Assembly (NCBI GenBank): GCA_025464025.1
Contig: JAODBP010000208.1
Coordinates: 1-7,608 of the forward strand
Direction: 5' to 3'
Length of the DNA: 7,608 bases
From: Actinomycetes bacterium
GTDB lineage: Bacteria; Actinomycetota; Acidimicrobiia; Acidimicrobiales; CADCSY01
Position numbers and translations under genes: made by a program. Numbering within the stretch: the stretch's first letter is position 1; each line of letters opens with the position of its first letter. Positions 1 through 6,722 of the stretch are shown here, in pieces. The notes below the pieces were generated by a model, which was not told the DNA's origin, did not search any database, and saw only the letters and a program-made list of their open reading frames with translations.

Positions 1-2
1 CC

Positions 3-506
3 GGTGCCTGCACGGTGGTGGCCGCCGTGGCCCCGCTCGACCCCGTCGCCCCCACGACCGACGTGGTCACCGTCCCGTGGGTCCGGAACGAGCGCTCGCC
101 CCTGGTCGGGCTGAAGACGACGTCCTACGCCGAGAACGTCGTCGCCCTCGCTCGGGCCAAGGAGGCCGGCGCGTCGGAGGCCCTCTTCGCCAACACGCGC
201 GACGAGCTGTGCGAGGGCGCCGGCACCAACGTGTTCGTCGTGCTCCGGGGCGAGCTGGTGACGCCACCGCTCTCGTCCGGGTGCCTCGCCGGCATCACCC
301 GCGAGCTCGTCCTCGAGTGCACCGGTGCCGTCGAGCGGGCCCTGCCGTTCACCGTGCTGGCCGAGGCGGACGAGGTCTTCCTGACGTCGAGCACCCGCGA
401 GGTGCAGGCCGTCGCCCACGTCGACGGCCGAGCCGTGCCCGCCGCGCCCGGACCGGTCACCGCCGCCGCGCTGGCGGCGTTCCGGTCCCTGCTACCCGGC
501 GGGTAG
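3..506 (+). CDS. Class IV PLP-dependent aminotransferase, C-terminal part (5' end outside window)
   Basis: Fold-type IV PLP enzyme, of the branched-chain aminotransferase / D-amino acid aminotransferase / aminodeoxychorismate lyase group. The frame is open from base 3 with no stop, so the N-terminal half lies upstream; the GTG at 15 is internal. The likely Schiff-base lysine is in GLKTTSY (codon at 114-116), matching the family position after the small domain. The PLP-binding segment CEGAGTNVF follows about 30 residues later, then SGCLAGITREL, ADEVFLTSSTREVQAV and a C-terminal VDGR. This order is standard for the family. The STREVQAV segment resembles aminotransferases at least as much as PabC-type lyases, so the substrate cannot be settled: branched-chain amino acid synthesis and folate (4-aminobenzoate) synthesis are both possible. 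Its last 15 bases overlap the 3' end of the convergent ligase-like gene. Family confidence is high; exact function is open. Confidence 0.85.
   Translation, partial: GACTVVAAVAPLDPVAPTTDVVTVPWVRNERSPLVGLKTTSYAENVVALARAKEAGASEALFANTRDELCEGAGTNVFVVLRGELVTPPLSSGCLAGITRELVLECTGAVERALPFTVLAEADEVFLTSSTREVQAVAHVDGRAVPAAPGPVTAAALAAFRSLLPGG
492..506. repeat. 15-bp palindrome holding both stop codons of convergent genes
   Basis: CTACCCGGCGGGTAG is a perfect odd-length palindrome with one central G. The plus-strand aminotransferase ends on the TAG at its right edge, and the minus-strand ligase-like gene ends on the complementary TAG at its left edge. As RNA, either strand could form a 6-bp stem with a 3-nt loop. 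There is no T-tract, so it is at best a weak terminator. Confidence 0.7.
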
Positions 507-2480
507 GGGCTCGCCGAGGCCCTCGAGCGCCGCCTGGTTCGCGGGGTCGAGGGTGAGGACCCGGCGCCACGTCTTCGCCGCCGCCGCGCTCCGCCCAGCC
601 CCGGCGTAGGCCGTGGCCAGGTCGGTGAGGATCGGGACGTCGTCCGGGCGAAGCTCGTCGGCCACCTCGAGCTGCGCGACGGCCCGCGGGTAGCGCCCGT
701 TGTCGAGCAGGAACCCGGCCCATGCGGTGTGGACGTCGACGAGCCCTGGGCCGTGGTCAGCGGCGTAGGCGAAGTAGCGGTCGGCGGCGGCGAAGCGGCC
801 GAGCTGGGCCGCCGTCTGGCCGGCGCTGAGGGCGTAGGCAGGAGCGGACGGCGTCCGGGTGGCGGCCTTCCAGCCGGCGACGAGGGCTTCCTCCTGCGCG
901 CCTCCTCGGGCCAGCAGGGCGGCCTCGTTGGCCCAGTACCGGCCGTTCCACGAGGCAAGCGACACCGACGTGCGCGCCGCGTCGAGGGCGCCGTTGGGGT
1001 CGCCCCCGGCGGCGCGCTCGAGCGAGTGCCGGTAGGCCACGTCGGCCCGGACCGGGATCGTGGTCCACCACAGGGCGACCAGCACCAGGATGACCCCGGC
1101 GGCCCACACGAAGGTCCCGGCACGCACCAGGCTCGAGCCGCCGCGCGCCGGCGCCAGGGCGGGCACGGTGAAGGTACGCACCTGAGTGGCGCCGGCGAAC
1201 ACCCAGATGGCGCCGGCGGTGACGGCGTGGCCGACCAGCATCACCGGTGACTCGATCGAGACCAGCGACTGCACCTGGTACGCGGCCCACGCCCCGCCGA
1301 AGGCGGCGAGCAGCAGGCGGGGCTCGCCGGTCAGGCGGCGCAGGCCCCGCAGGAGCAGGAAGCCGGTGGCGCCCACGAAGGCCAGGTACAGGAGGCCGAG
1401 GGGCAGCCCACCCATGACGAACATCGAGAGCGGGATGTCGTGCGGCGAGTCGGCCGAGGCAAACGTCCCGTAGCGCTCGGCGTGGACCGCCGGCCGGTGC
1501 CGGGAGAACTCGGCGCCGTAGCCGTTCGGACCACTGCCGAGGATCGGGCGATCGACGACCATGTCGCGACCCGCCTCCCAGAGCAGCACCCGCTCGTCCA
1601 TGCCAGACCGGACCTGCCGGTCGACGTAGGAATGGGCGCCGACGCCGACCACGAGGGTCAGGGCCACGACGCCGGCGACGGCGATCCCCGCCGTGCGGGC
1701 GCCGAACCGGTCGAGCAGCACGACGACGAGGACCACGCCGAGGCCGGCCGCCATCGACGGCAGCGCCTGGAACGACTCGGTGCGGACCCCCACGACCAGG
1801 GTGGCGAAGCCCAGGACAGCGGCGGCGACGGCGACCAGCGGGTCCCGCCCGGCCCGCACGACCGCCCAGACGGCGAACGGGAGCACCATGCCGGCGAAGC
1901 CGGCCATGAAGTTCGGCTGGCCCAGCGTGCCCACCACGTCGCTGACCTCGGAGGAGAGCCCGAGCGGCTGGAACCCGAGCACCTGGAGCACGCCGAAGCC
2001 GATCACCGGAACGGCCGCCGCCAGCATGGCGAGCGCCAGACCGGGCAGGTCCTCGGCGGCGTGCGTGCGCACGACCGAGAGCAGGACGACGACAGCAGCC
2101 ACGTAGGCCAGCAGGCCGGCGGAGCGCCCGTAGTCCCCGAACACTGAACCCAGGGGTTGCTCGCCGAGCAGCGTGGCCAGAGCGAAGAGGGCGACGAACG
2201 CGGCGGTGCCGACGACCAGCCGTCCGCAGGGGATGCGCACGGCTCCCGCCCGGTTGAGCTCCCACCCGACGAAGCCGGCGAGCACCGCGGCGCCGACGGT
2301 CAGGACGACCAGCTTGGGAGCCTGGAACGGCTCGAAGAGGTTGGCGAGGACGGCGACGTGCACCAGCACGACGACGACAGCGAGGCTCATGCGAGCCGGC
2401 GCCACCGAGGCGGCTGGCGGGCCGACCGTGGAGGCGGAGCGGGGCTTGGGCATGGGTCGACTCTGCGTGCGCGCGCTCAC
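492..2480 (-). CDS. O-antigen ligase/polymerase-like (Wzy_C family) membrane protein with C-terminal TPRs
   Basis: A 662-residue polytopic inner-membrane protein, likely acting on lipid-linked glycans by ligating or polymerising them. After a Pro/Ser/Ala-rich start (1-30) come about a dozen hydrophobic segments spread over roughly 32-475. The motif GQPNFMAGF (187-195) and the segment from DERVLLWEAG through ILGSGPNGYG to SADSPHDIP (about 295-350, with His347) match the conserved periplasmic region of the O-antigen ligase (PF04932) family. Residues after 480 lack membrane segments and look like TPR helices: AAQLGRFAAADRYFAYA, FLLDNGRYPRAVAQLEVA and AYAGAGRSAAAAKTWRRVLTLDP. This ligase-plus-TPR layout is known from other bacteria. 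The start chosen is a GTG with AGGGG (2484-2488) only 3 nt upstream; an ATG at 2453 is an alternative and would cost 9 residues. It lies 56 nt downstream of the lipoprotein gene on the same strand and may be co-transcribed. Acceptor and glycan are unknown. Confidence 0.85.
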   Translation of the reverse strand: MSARTQSRPMPKPRSASTVGPPAASVAPARMSLAVVVVLVHVAVLANLFEPFQAPKLVVLTVGAAVLAGFVGWELNRAGAVRIPCGRLVVGTAAFVALFALATLLGEQPLGSVFGDYGRSAGLLAYVAAVVVLLSVVRTHAAEDLPGLALAMLAAAVPVIGFGVLQVLGFQPLGLSSEVSDVVGTLGQPNFMAGFAGMVLPFAVWAVVRAGRDPLVAVAAAVLGFATLVVGVRTESFQALPSMAAGLGVVLVVVLLDRFGARTAGIAVAGVVALTLVVGVGAHSYVDRQVRSGMDERVLLWEAGRDMVVDRPILGSGPNGYGAEFSRHRPAVHAERYGTFASADSPHDIPLSMFVMGGLPLGLLYLAFVGATGFLLLRGLRRLTGEPRLLLAAFGGAWAAYQVQSLVSIESPVMLVGHAVTAGAIWVFAGATQVRTFTVPALAPARGGSSLVRAGTFVWAAGVILVLVALWWTTIPVRADVAYRHSLERAAGGDPNGALDAARTSVSLASWNGRYWANEAALLARGGAQEEALVAGWKAATRTPSAPAYALSAGQTAAQLGRFAAADRYFAYAADHGPGLVDVHTAWAGFLLDNGRYPRAVAQLEVADELRPDDVPILTDLATAYAGAGRSAAAAKTWRRVLTLDPANQAALEGLGEPLPAG

Positions 2481-2502
2481 CGACCCCTGTGATCGGTCAG
2501 TG

Positions 2503-2528
2503 CCGGCGAGACCTTAGGGCTCGCCCGG
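2503..2528 (-). terminator. Weak hairpin between the lipoprotein and ligase-like genes
   Basis: GGCGAG (2505-2510) pairs with CTCGCC (2520-2525) across 9 nt. A further CC/GG pair forms at the base if one C is bulged. It sits in the only intergenic space (2481-2536) of the minus-strand gene group. There is no T-tract, so it may attenuate rather than end transcription, or it may be chance in GC-rich DNA. Confidence 0.25.
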
Positions 2529-2536
2529 TCGGCCCG

Positions 2537-2992
2537 TCAGTCCTTGGCGCAGTGGGCCGCGGCATAGGCCGTGAGCTGCTTGGGCACCTGGCTGCCTCCG
2601 TGCGCGGCGAACCCGGCGGGCGAACCGCTCTCGGCCACGTCCTTGACCTGGGCCAGGGCGGCCTTGGCCGCCTCGACGATCTCGTCGGGCGCCTTCGCCA
2701 CGAGGTCCTCCGCCGTCGGCACCAGGGCCGTGTAGTGCTCCTTGAGGTTGGTCGAGTCCTTCGCCTCGTCACCGGTCAGCGTGACGCCTCCCGCCTTCCG
2801 GATCTCGGCCCACACCGCGCAGTACGGGGACGCCGAGGCATCGACTTGGTCGGCGCCCAGCGGCTGAGCCTCGGCCGTGGAGGTGGTGGTCGCCGCCGCA
2901 TCCTTCTCCTTGCCACCGTCGCTGCACGCGACCGCGGCCACGAGGAGAACCGGGAGCAGGAGCGCGGAGGAACGGCGGAGCGGGAAGTGCAT
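2537..2992 (-). CDS. Small secreted lipoprotein of unknown function
   Basis: A 151-residue protein with a textbook lipoprotein signal: basic MHFPLRR, a hydrophobic stretch ALLLPVLLVAAVA, then Cys23, which is expected to be lipidated. The -3 residue is Ala rather than Leu, a slightly loose lipobox. A Lys/Asp/Ala/Thr-rich linker follows (about 24-45), then a helix-rich domain of about 105 residues. Two cysteines, in SPYCAVW (Cys58) and at the very C-terminus in HCAKD (Cys148), could form a disulfide outside the membrane. I do not recognise a functional family; Actinobacteria encode many small lipoproteins of this shape. The start is placed at the ATG at 2992, which shares its A with the birA stop (TGATG), a layout typical of translational coupling. 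An in-frame GTG directly upstream (2995) would add one residue. No strong Shine-Dalgarno sequence is visible, which fits coupling to birA. Confidence 0.8.
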   Translation of the reverse strand: MHFPLRRSSALLLPVLLVAAVACSDGGKEKDAAATTTSTAEAQPLGADQVDASASPYCAVWAEIRKAGGVTLTGDEAKDSTNLKEHYTALVPTAEDLVAKAPDEIVEAAKAALAQVKDVAESGSPAGFAAHGGSQVPKQLTAYAAAHCAKD

Positions 2993-3786
2993 CACGCCAC
3001 TGTGCTCGTCGGGCCAGGCGCCGAAACACCTCGCAGGTGCACGACATCTCCGACGGCGAACGACCGGTCGACGGGCGGGCCGAGCACGAGGTGGCCCCGT
3101 CCGTCCACGGCCGTGACGGGCCCTTCGACGGCGCCCTCAGCCGTCTCGACCCGCACCTGGCGGCCGATCGTCGCGCAGGCCGACCGGTAGCGATCGAGGA
3201 CATGGGCCCGCCCGCTGGCGGTCTCCAAGCGGTCGAGGTCACCCCCGAAGCGGTCCAACCACGCCGTCAGCAGCCGATCACGGTCGACCGGGCCGCCGGC
3301 GAGTTGGTTCAAGGCCGCTCCGCCGTCGGGGACGTCGGCGTCCCAGTTGACGTTGAGCCCCATGCCCACCACCAGGGCGGCCACCGCGCCCCCCTCGACC
3401 ACGCTCTCCGCCAAGAGACCGGCCACCTTCCGGGCACCGTCCGACTCGTCGACCACCACGTCGTTCGGCCACTTGAGCCCGAGCCTGACCCCCGCCACCG
3501 CTTCAGCTGCCGCCTTGGCAGCCAAGCCGGCGGCGAAGGTGATGAGGTGCAGCTGCTCCGCCGGCACCGTCGGGCGAAGCAGCACCGACACCAGCAGCGA
3601 TGCTCCCGGAGGCGACTCCCACCGGCGGTCGCGGCGGCCGCGGCCGGCCGTCTGGTGCCCGGCCACGAGCACGATCCCGGCCGGCGCACCGGCTTCGGCT
3701 CGACGGAGCAGTTCTCGGTTGGTCGAGTCGACCTCCTCGACGAGTTCCACGGGACCGAGCACGATCTGGAACCATACGGCCGCCAT
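2992..3786 (-). CDS. birA: Biotin--[acetyl-CoA-carboxylase] ligase, HTH-less type
   Basis: Makes biotinyl-AMP from biotin and ATP, then transfers biotin to the lysine of biotin carrier domains in the cytoplasm. Residues STN (21-23), the biotin/ATP loop GRGRRDRRW (48-56), KWPNDV with the key lysine (105-110), KVAGLLAE (120-127) and GMGLNVN (141-147) are all intact. A C-terminal SH3-like domain (about 205-252) ends in VGDVVHLRG. At 264 residues it has only about 18 residues before the catalytic core, so it lacks the N-terminal helix-turn-helix of E. coli BirA and should not act as a biotin-operon repressor. The obvious target is the carboxylase at 4835-6601. The ATG start shares bases with the divergent methyltransferase ATG; a GTG at 3762 (residue 9) would leave a small gap and still keep the core. 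The stop overlaps the lipoprotein start. Confidence 0.95.
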   Translation of the reverse strand: MAAVWFQIVLGPVELVEEVDSTNRELLRRAEAGAPAGIVLVAGHQTAGRGRRDRRWESPPGASLLVSVLLRPTVPAEQLHLITFAAGLAAKAAAEAVAGVRLGLKWPNDVVVDESDGARKVAGLLAESVVEGGAVAALVVGMGLNVNWDADVPDGGAALNQLAGGPVDRDRLLTAWLDRFGGDLDRLETASGRAHVLDRYRSACATIGRQVRVETAEGAVEGPVTAVDGRGHLVLGPPVDRSFAVGDVVHLRGVSAPGPTSTVA

Positions 3787-4804
3787 GTCGACCCCGTACT
3801 ACGCCGGCCGAGAGGCGGCCCTCGCCGAGATCTTCGGTGCATCGACCGTCGTGGTCCATGCCGATCGGCTCGAGGTCGACGCGCGCACGTTCCCGATCGT
3901 CGACGACGTGATCGTCACGTTGCCGGCCAACCGCCTGCCGGAGGGGGCCCGTCGACGCCTTGGTGCCCAGGCCGGTGACGCCTCCGCCGAGGGAAGCTTC
4001 GCCGAGGACATCCAGTACACGTTCGGTGCCGAGTGGACCGAGCACGGCGAGGTCCTGGCCGAGCACGTCGATGAGTTCGCCGCCTACTTCGACCTCATCG
4101 ATCTCGAGGCCCTCGGCGACCAGCGGGTGGCCGACCTGGGCTGTGGGAGCGGCCGCTGGGCATCGTTCGTGGCGCCCCGGTGCCGGGAGATCGTGCTCGC
4201 CGACTTCTCCGACGCCATCTTCGTGGCCCGGCGGAACCTGGCTGGCGCCGACCACGCGGTGTTCGTCCTCGCCGACGTCCTCGACCTGCCGTTCGGCGAC
4301 GACGCCTTCGACCTCGCCTACTGCCTCGGCGTGCTCCACCACCTGCCGGTCGACGCCCTCGACGCCTGCCGCCGGCTGGCCCGCCACGCGCCCGAGCTGC
4401 TCGTCTACCTCTACTACGCGCTCGACAACCGGCCGGCGTACTACCGCGCCCTGCTCGCCGGGGTGACCCAGGCCCGGACCCGGCTGGCGCGGCTCCGGAG
4501 CACCCGGGCCCGGTCGGCCGTGTCGCTCGCCATCGCCGCCCTCGTGTACGCCCCGCTGGCGTTCGTGGGGTCGGTCGGCGGGCGGCGGGTGCAGCGCTAC
4601 GTGCCGCTGGCCGACACCTACGCCGGCAAGTCGCTGCGCCGCCTCCAGCAGGACGCCTACGACCGGTTCTTCACCCGCATCGAGCAGCGCGTCACGCGCG
4701 CCCAGGTGCTCGAGCTGACCGACACGTTCGACGCCATCACCGTCAGCGACGGCCTTCCCTACTGGCACTTCCGCTGCGAGCGCGCCGCCCGGTTTCCGCG
4801 CTAG
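3785..4804 (+). CDS. Class I SAM-dependent methyltransferase, substrate unknown
   Basis: A 339-residue protein with a Rossmann-type SAM-binding domain. Motif I is VADLGCGSGRW (115-125), followed by the acidic end of strand 2 in IVLADFS (Asp140), ADVLDLPFGDDAFD (163-176) and YCLGVLHHLP (179-188), the pattern of UbiE/methyltransferase-11 enzymes. The N-terminus (1-60) contains RTFPIVDDVIVTLP, which recalls the Trm112-like segments at the front of some methyltransferases. Beyond the core lies a distinctive region, YLYYALDNRPAYYRALL, then a hydrophobic stretch (about 246-265) that may be a membrane anchor, then GKSLRRLQQDAYDRFF and SDGLPYWHFRCE. The conserved-looking tail suggests a defined subfamily, but I cannot name its substrate. 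The same frame stays open upstream to 3347, but there it is antisense to birA. The ATG at 3785 is preferred because MSTPYYAGREAALAEIFG looks like a natural start. The gene lies 30 nt upstream of the carboxylase, likely in one operon. Confidence 0.85.
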   Translation: MSTPYYAGREAALAEIFGASTVVVHADRLEVDARTFPIVDDVIVTLPANRLPEGARRRLGAQAGDASAEGSFAEDIQYTFGAEWTEHGEVLAEHVDEFAAYFDLIDLEALGDQRVADLGCGSGRWASFVAPRCREIVLADFSDAIFVARRNLAGADHAVFVLADVLDLPFGDDAFDLAYCLGVLHHLPVDALDACRRLARHAPELLVYLYYALDNRPAYYRALLAGVTQARTRLARLRSTRARSAVSLAIAALVYAPLAFVGSVGGRRVQRYVPLADTYAGKSLRRLQQDAYDRFFTRIEQRVTRAQVLELTDTFDAITVSDGLPYWHFRCERAARFPR

Positions 4805-4826
4805 CGAGCCTCATCTGAAACGATAC

Positions 4827-4830
4827 GGAG
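4827..4830 (+). promoter_or_regulatory. Ribosome binding site of the carboxylase gene
   Basis: GGAG lies 4 nt before the ATG at 4835 in ATACGGAGCACCATG. It is one of the few plausible Shine-Dalgarno sites in the window and supports that start. Confidence 0.6.
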
Positions 4831-4834
4831 CACC

Positions 4835-6601
4835 ATGCTGAACAAGGTCCTGATCGCCAACCGGGGCGAGATCGCCGTCCGGGTCATCCGCACCTGCCGC
4901 GAGCTCGGCATCGCCACCGTCGCGGTGTACTCCGACCTCGACCGCGACGCGCTCCACGTCCGGCTCGCCGACGAGGCCTACGCCCTCGGCGGCCAGACGG
5001 CGGCCGAGAGCTACCTGAACACCGAGGCGATCCTCGACGTCATCCGGCGGAGCGGCGCCGACGGCGTGCACCCCGGCTACGGCTTCTTCTCCGAGAACAC
5101 CGACTTCGCCCGGGCCATCACGGCCGAAGGGGTCACGTTCATCGGCCCGCCGACCGAGGCCATCGAGGTCATGGGCGACAAGATCAGCTCCCGCATCGCG
5201 GCCGACAAGGCCGGCGTGTCGGGCGTGCCGGGCGACAACACGGTGCTCACCAGCGGCGAGCAGGTCGTGGCGTTCGGCGAGGCCCACGGCTGGCCGGTGG
5301 CCATCAAGGCCGCCTACGGCGGCGGCGGACGCGGCATGCGCGTGGTCCACAGCGCCGGCGAGGCCCAGGCCGCCCTCGAGTCCGCCATGTCCGAGGCGCT
5401 CAAGGGCTTCGGCCGCGACGAGTGCTACGTCGAGCGCTACCTCACCTGGCCCCGCCACGTCGAGATGCAGATCATCGGCGACACCCACGGCAACTGCGTG
5501 TGGGTCGGCGAGCGCGACTGCTCGGCCCAGCGCCGCCACCAGAAGCTGGTCGAGGAGAGCCCGGCGCCGAACTTCCCCGACGAGGTCCGCCAGGCCATGG
5601 GCGAGGCGGCCGTGAAGGTCGCCAAGGCGTGCGGCTACTACAACGCCGGCACCGTCGAGTTCCTCTACCAGGACGGCGACTTCTTCTTCCTCGAGATGAA
5701 CACCCGCCTCCAGGTCGAGCACCCGGTCACCGAGGCCATCACCGGCATCGACCTCGTCGCCGAGCAGCTCAACGTCGCGGCCGGGGGGAAGCTGAGCTTC
5801 ACCCAGGACGACATCGAGCGCCGGGGCCACGCCATCGAGGTCCGGATCAACGCCGAGGACCCGGCCGGCGGCAAGTTCCTCCCCTCCCCCGGCCCGCTCA
5901 CCAAGCTGGCGGTGGCCCAGGGGCCGTTCGTCCGCTGGGACGGCGGCTACGAGCAGGGCGACGAGGTCAGCCAGTACTACGACAACCTCGTCGGCAAGCT
6001 CATCGTCTGGGGCCGCGACCGAGAGGAGGCCCGCAAGCGCATGCTCCGGGCGCTCGACGAGTTCGTGGTCGAGGGCATCGCCACCACGATCCCCGCCCAC
6101 TACGCCATCCTCCGGCACGAGGACTTCGCCGCCGGCATCCACTCCACGAAGTGGGTCGAGGAGACCCTCGACCTCAGCGAGGTGAAGGCCCCGGCCCCGG
6201 CCGCCGCACCCGAGGGCGACGAGCCGGCCAAGGTCCGCAAGGACGTCGACGTCGAGGTCAACGGCAAGCGCTTCGCCGTCTCGGTGTGGGCCCCCGACGT
6301 CGGCCCCGTGGTCGCCGCCGCTGGTGCGGCCGGGGGCGGGCGAGCCCGGCCCAAGCCCACGGCGTCCGCCGGTGCCGGCGGGGCCGGCAGCGGCAGCGTC
6401 GCCGTGCCCATGCAGGGCACGATCGTCAAGGTGCTCGTGGCCGTGGGCGACCAGGTCGAGGCCGGTCAGGCCGTCTGCGTCCTGGAGGCCATGAAGATGG
6501 AGAACCAGATCAACGCCGAGACCTCGGGCGAGGTCAAGGAGGTCAAGGTCGAAGCCGGCCAGGCCGTCGGCGCCGGCGACGTCGTGGTGGTGATCGGCTA
6601 G
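4835..6601 (+). CDS. Acetyl-/propionyl-CoA carboxylase alpha chain (biotin carboxylase + biotin carrier)
   Basis: The biotin-dependent half of an acyl-CoA carboxylase. It carboxylates its own biotin with bicarbonate and ATP, for transfer by a separate carboxyltransferase subunit not in this window; the products feed fatty-acid or odd-chain acid metabolism. The 588 residues hold an N-terminal PreATP-grasp domain (LNKVLIANRGEIAVRVIRTC; HPGYGFFSEN), ATP-grasp with Lys116, Lys158 and GGGGRGM (162-168), HQKLVEE (235-241), the catalytic EMNTRLQVEHPVTE (287-300), and EVRINAEDP containing Arg337. A C-terminal biotin carboxylase domain runs to about 447. An Ala/Pro linker, a short VEVNGKRFAVSVW module (about 473-485) and a Gly/Ala linker lead to the biotinyl domain (about 520-588), whose EAMKMEN biotin lysine is Lys554 (6494-6496). 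This fused form matches actinobacterial AccA/PccA-type chains. All expected catalytic residues seem present. Acetyl versus propionyl specificity depends on the partner subunit and cannot be read here. Confidence 0.95.
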   Translation: MLNKVLIANRGEIAVRVIRTCRELGIATVAVYSDLDRDALHVRLADEAYALGGQTAAESYLNTEAILDVIRRSGADGVHPGYGFFSENTDFARAITAEGVTFIGPPTEAIEVMGDKISSRIAADKAGVSGVPGDNTVLTSGEQVVAFGEAHGWPVAIKAAYGGGGRGMRVVHSAGEAQAALESAMSEALKGFGRDECYVERYLTWPRHVEMQIIGDTHGNCVWVGERDCSAQRRHQKLVEESPAPNFPDEVRQAMGEAAVKVAKACGYYNAGTVEFLYQDGDFFFLEMNTRLQVEHPVTEAITGIDLVAEQLNVAAGGKLSFTQDDIERRGHAIEVRINAEDPAGGKFLPSPGPLTKLAVAQGPFVRWDGGYEQGDEVSQYYDNLVGKLIVWGRDREEARKRMLRALDEFVVEGIATTIPAHYAILRHEDFAAGIHSTKWVEETLDLSEVKAPAPAAAPEGDEPAKVRKDVDVEVNGKRFAVSVWAPDVGPVVAAAGAAGGGRARPKPTASAGAGGAGSGSVAVPMQGTIVKVLVAVGDQVEAGQAVCVLEAMKMENQINAETSGEVKEVKVEAGQAVGAGDVVVVIG

Positions 6602-6607
6602 CGGTCG
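6595..6607 (+). repeat. 13-bp direct repeat, copy 1 (spans carboxylase stop)
   Basis: CGGCTAGCGGTCG is repeated exactly at 6891-6903. This copy covers the last glycine codon and the TAG of the carboxylase. It may be one half of a target-site duplication around the foldback element. Confidence 0.7.
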
Positions 6608-6652
6608 ATCCCATCCACGTTCGTCAGGGTGGCTGCGGGCATCGCCCCGTCT

Positions 6653-6666
6653 GTTTCCGCGGAAAC
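6653..6666. promoter_or_regulatory. Perfect 14-bp palindrome resembling ParB/Noc-family sites
   Basis: GTTTCCGCGGAAAC is a perfect dyad in the left arm of the foldback element, with no equivalent in the right arm. Known ParB sites centre on GTTTCACGTGAAAC and Noc sites on ATTTCCCGGGAAAT. This sequence keeps the GTTTC/GAAAC flanks of the first but differs in the central four bases. It could be a protein-binding site of this or another dimeric regulator, or a chance palindrome. Confidence 0.3.
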
Positions 6667-6722
6667 GCAACGACCAAAGGCGCTCCGAGGGGACAACGGG
6701 GCGCGCCGGACCTGGTGCTTCC

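Noticed and set aside
1690..1740. Tandem GAC/ACG-rich stretch as a possible simple repeat.
   Set aside because: It encodes a Val/Leu-rich membrane helix of the ligase-like protein; the repetition comes from codon choice and hydrophobic residues.
3347..3784. In-frame upstream extension of the methyltransferase.
   Set aside because: The extension is wholly antisense to the catalytic core of birA, and its Ser/Thr/Arg/Pro-rich translation has no resemblance to a methyltransferase N-terminus.
3503..4768. Minus-strand open frame of 421 codons over the methyltransferase.
   Set aside because: It is the shadow of the real plus-strand gene, with compositionally biased translation and overlap with both birA and the methyltransferase.
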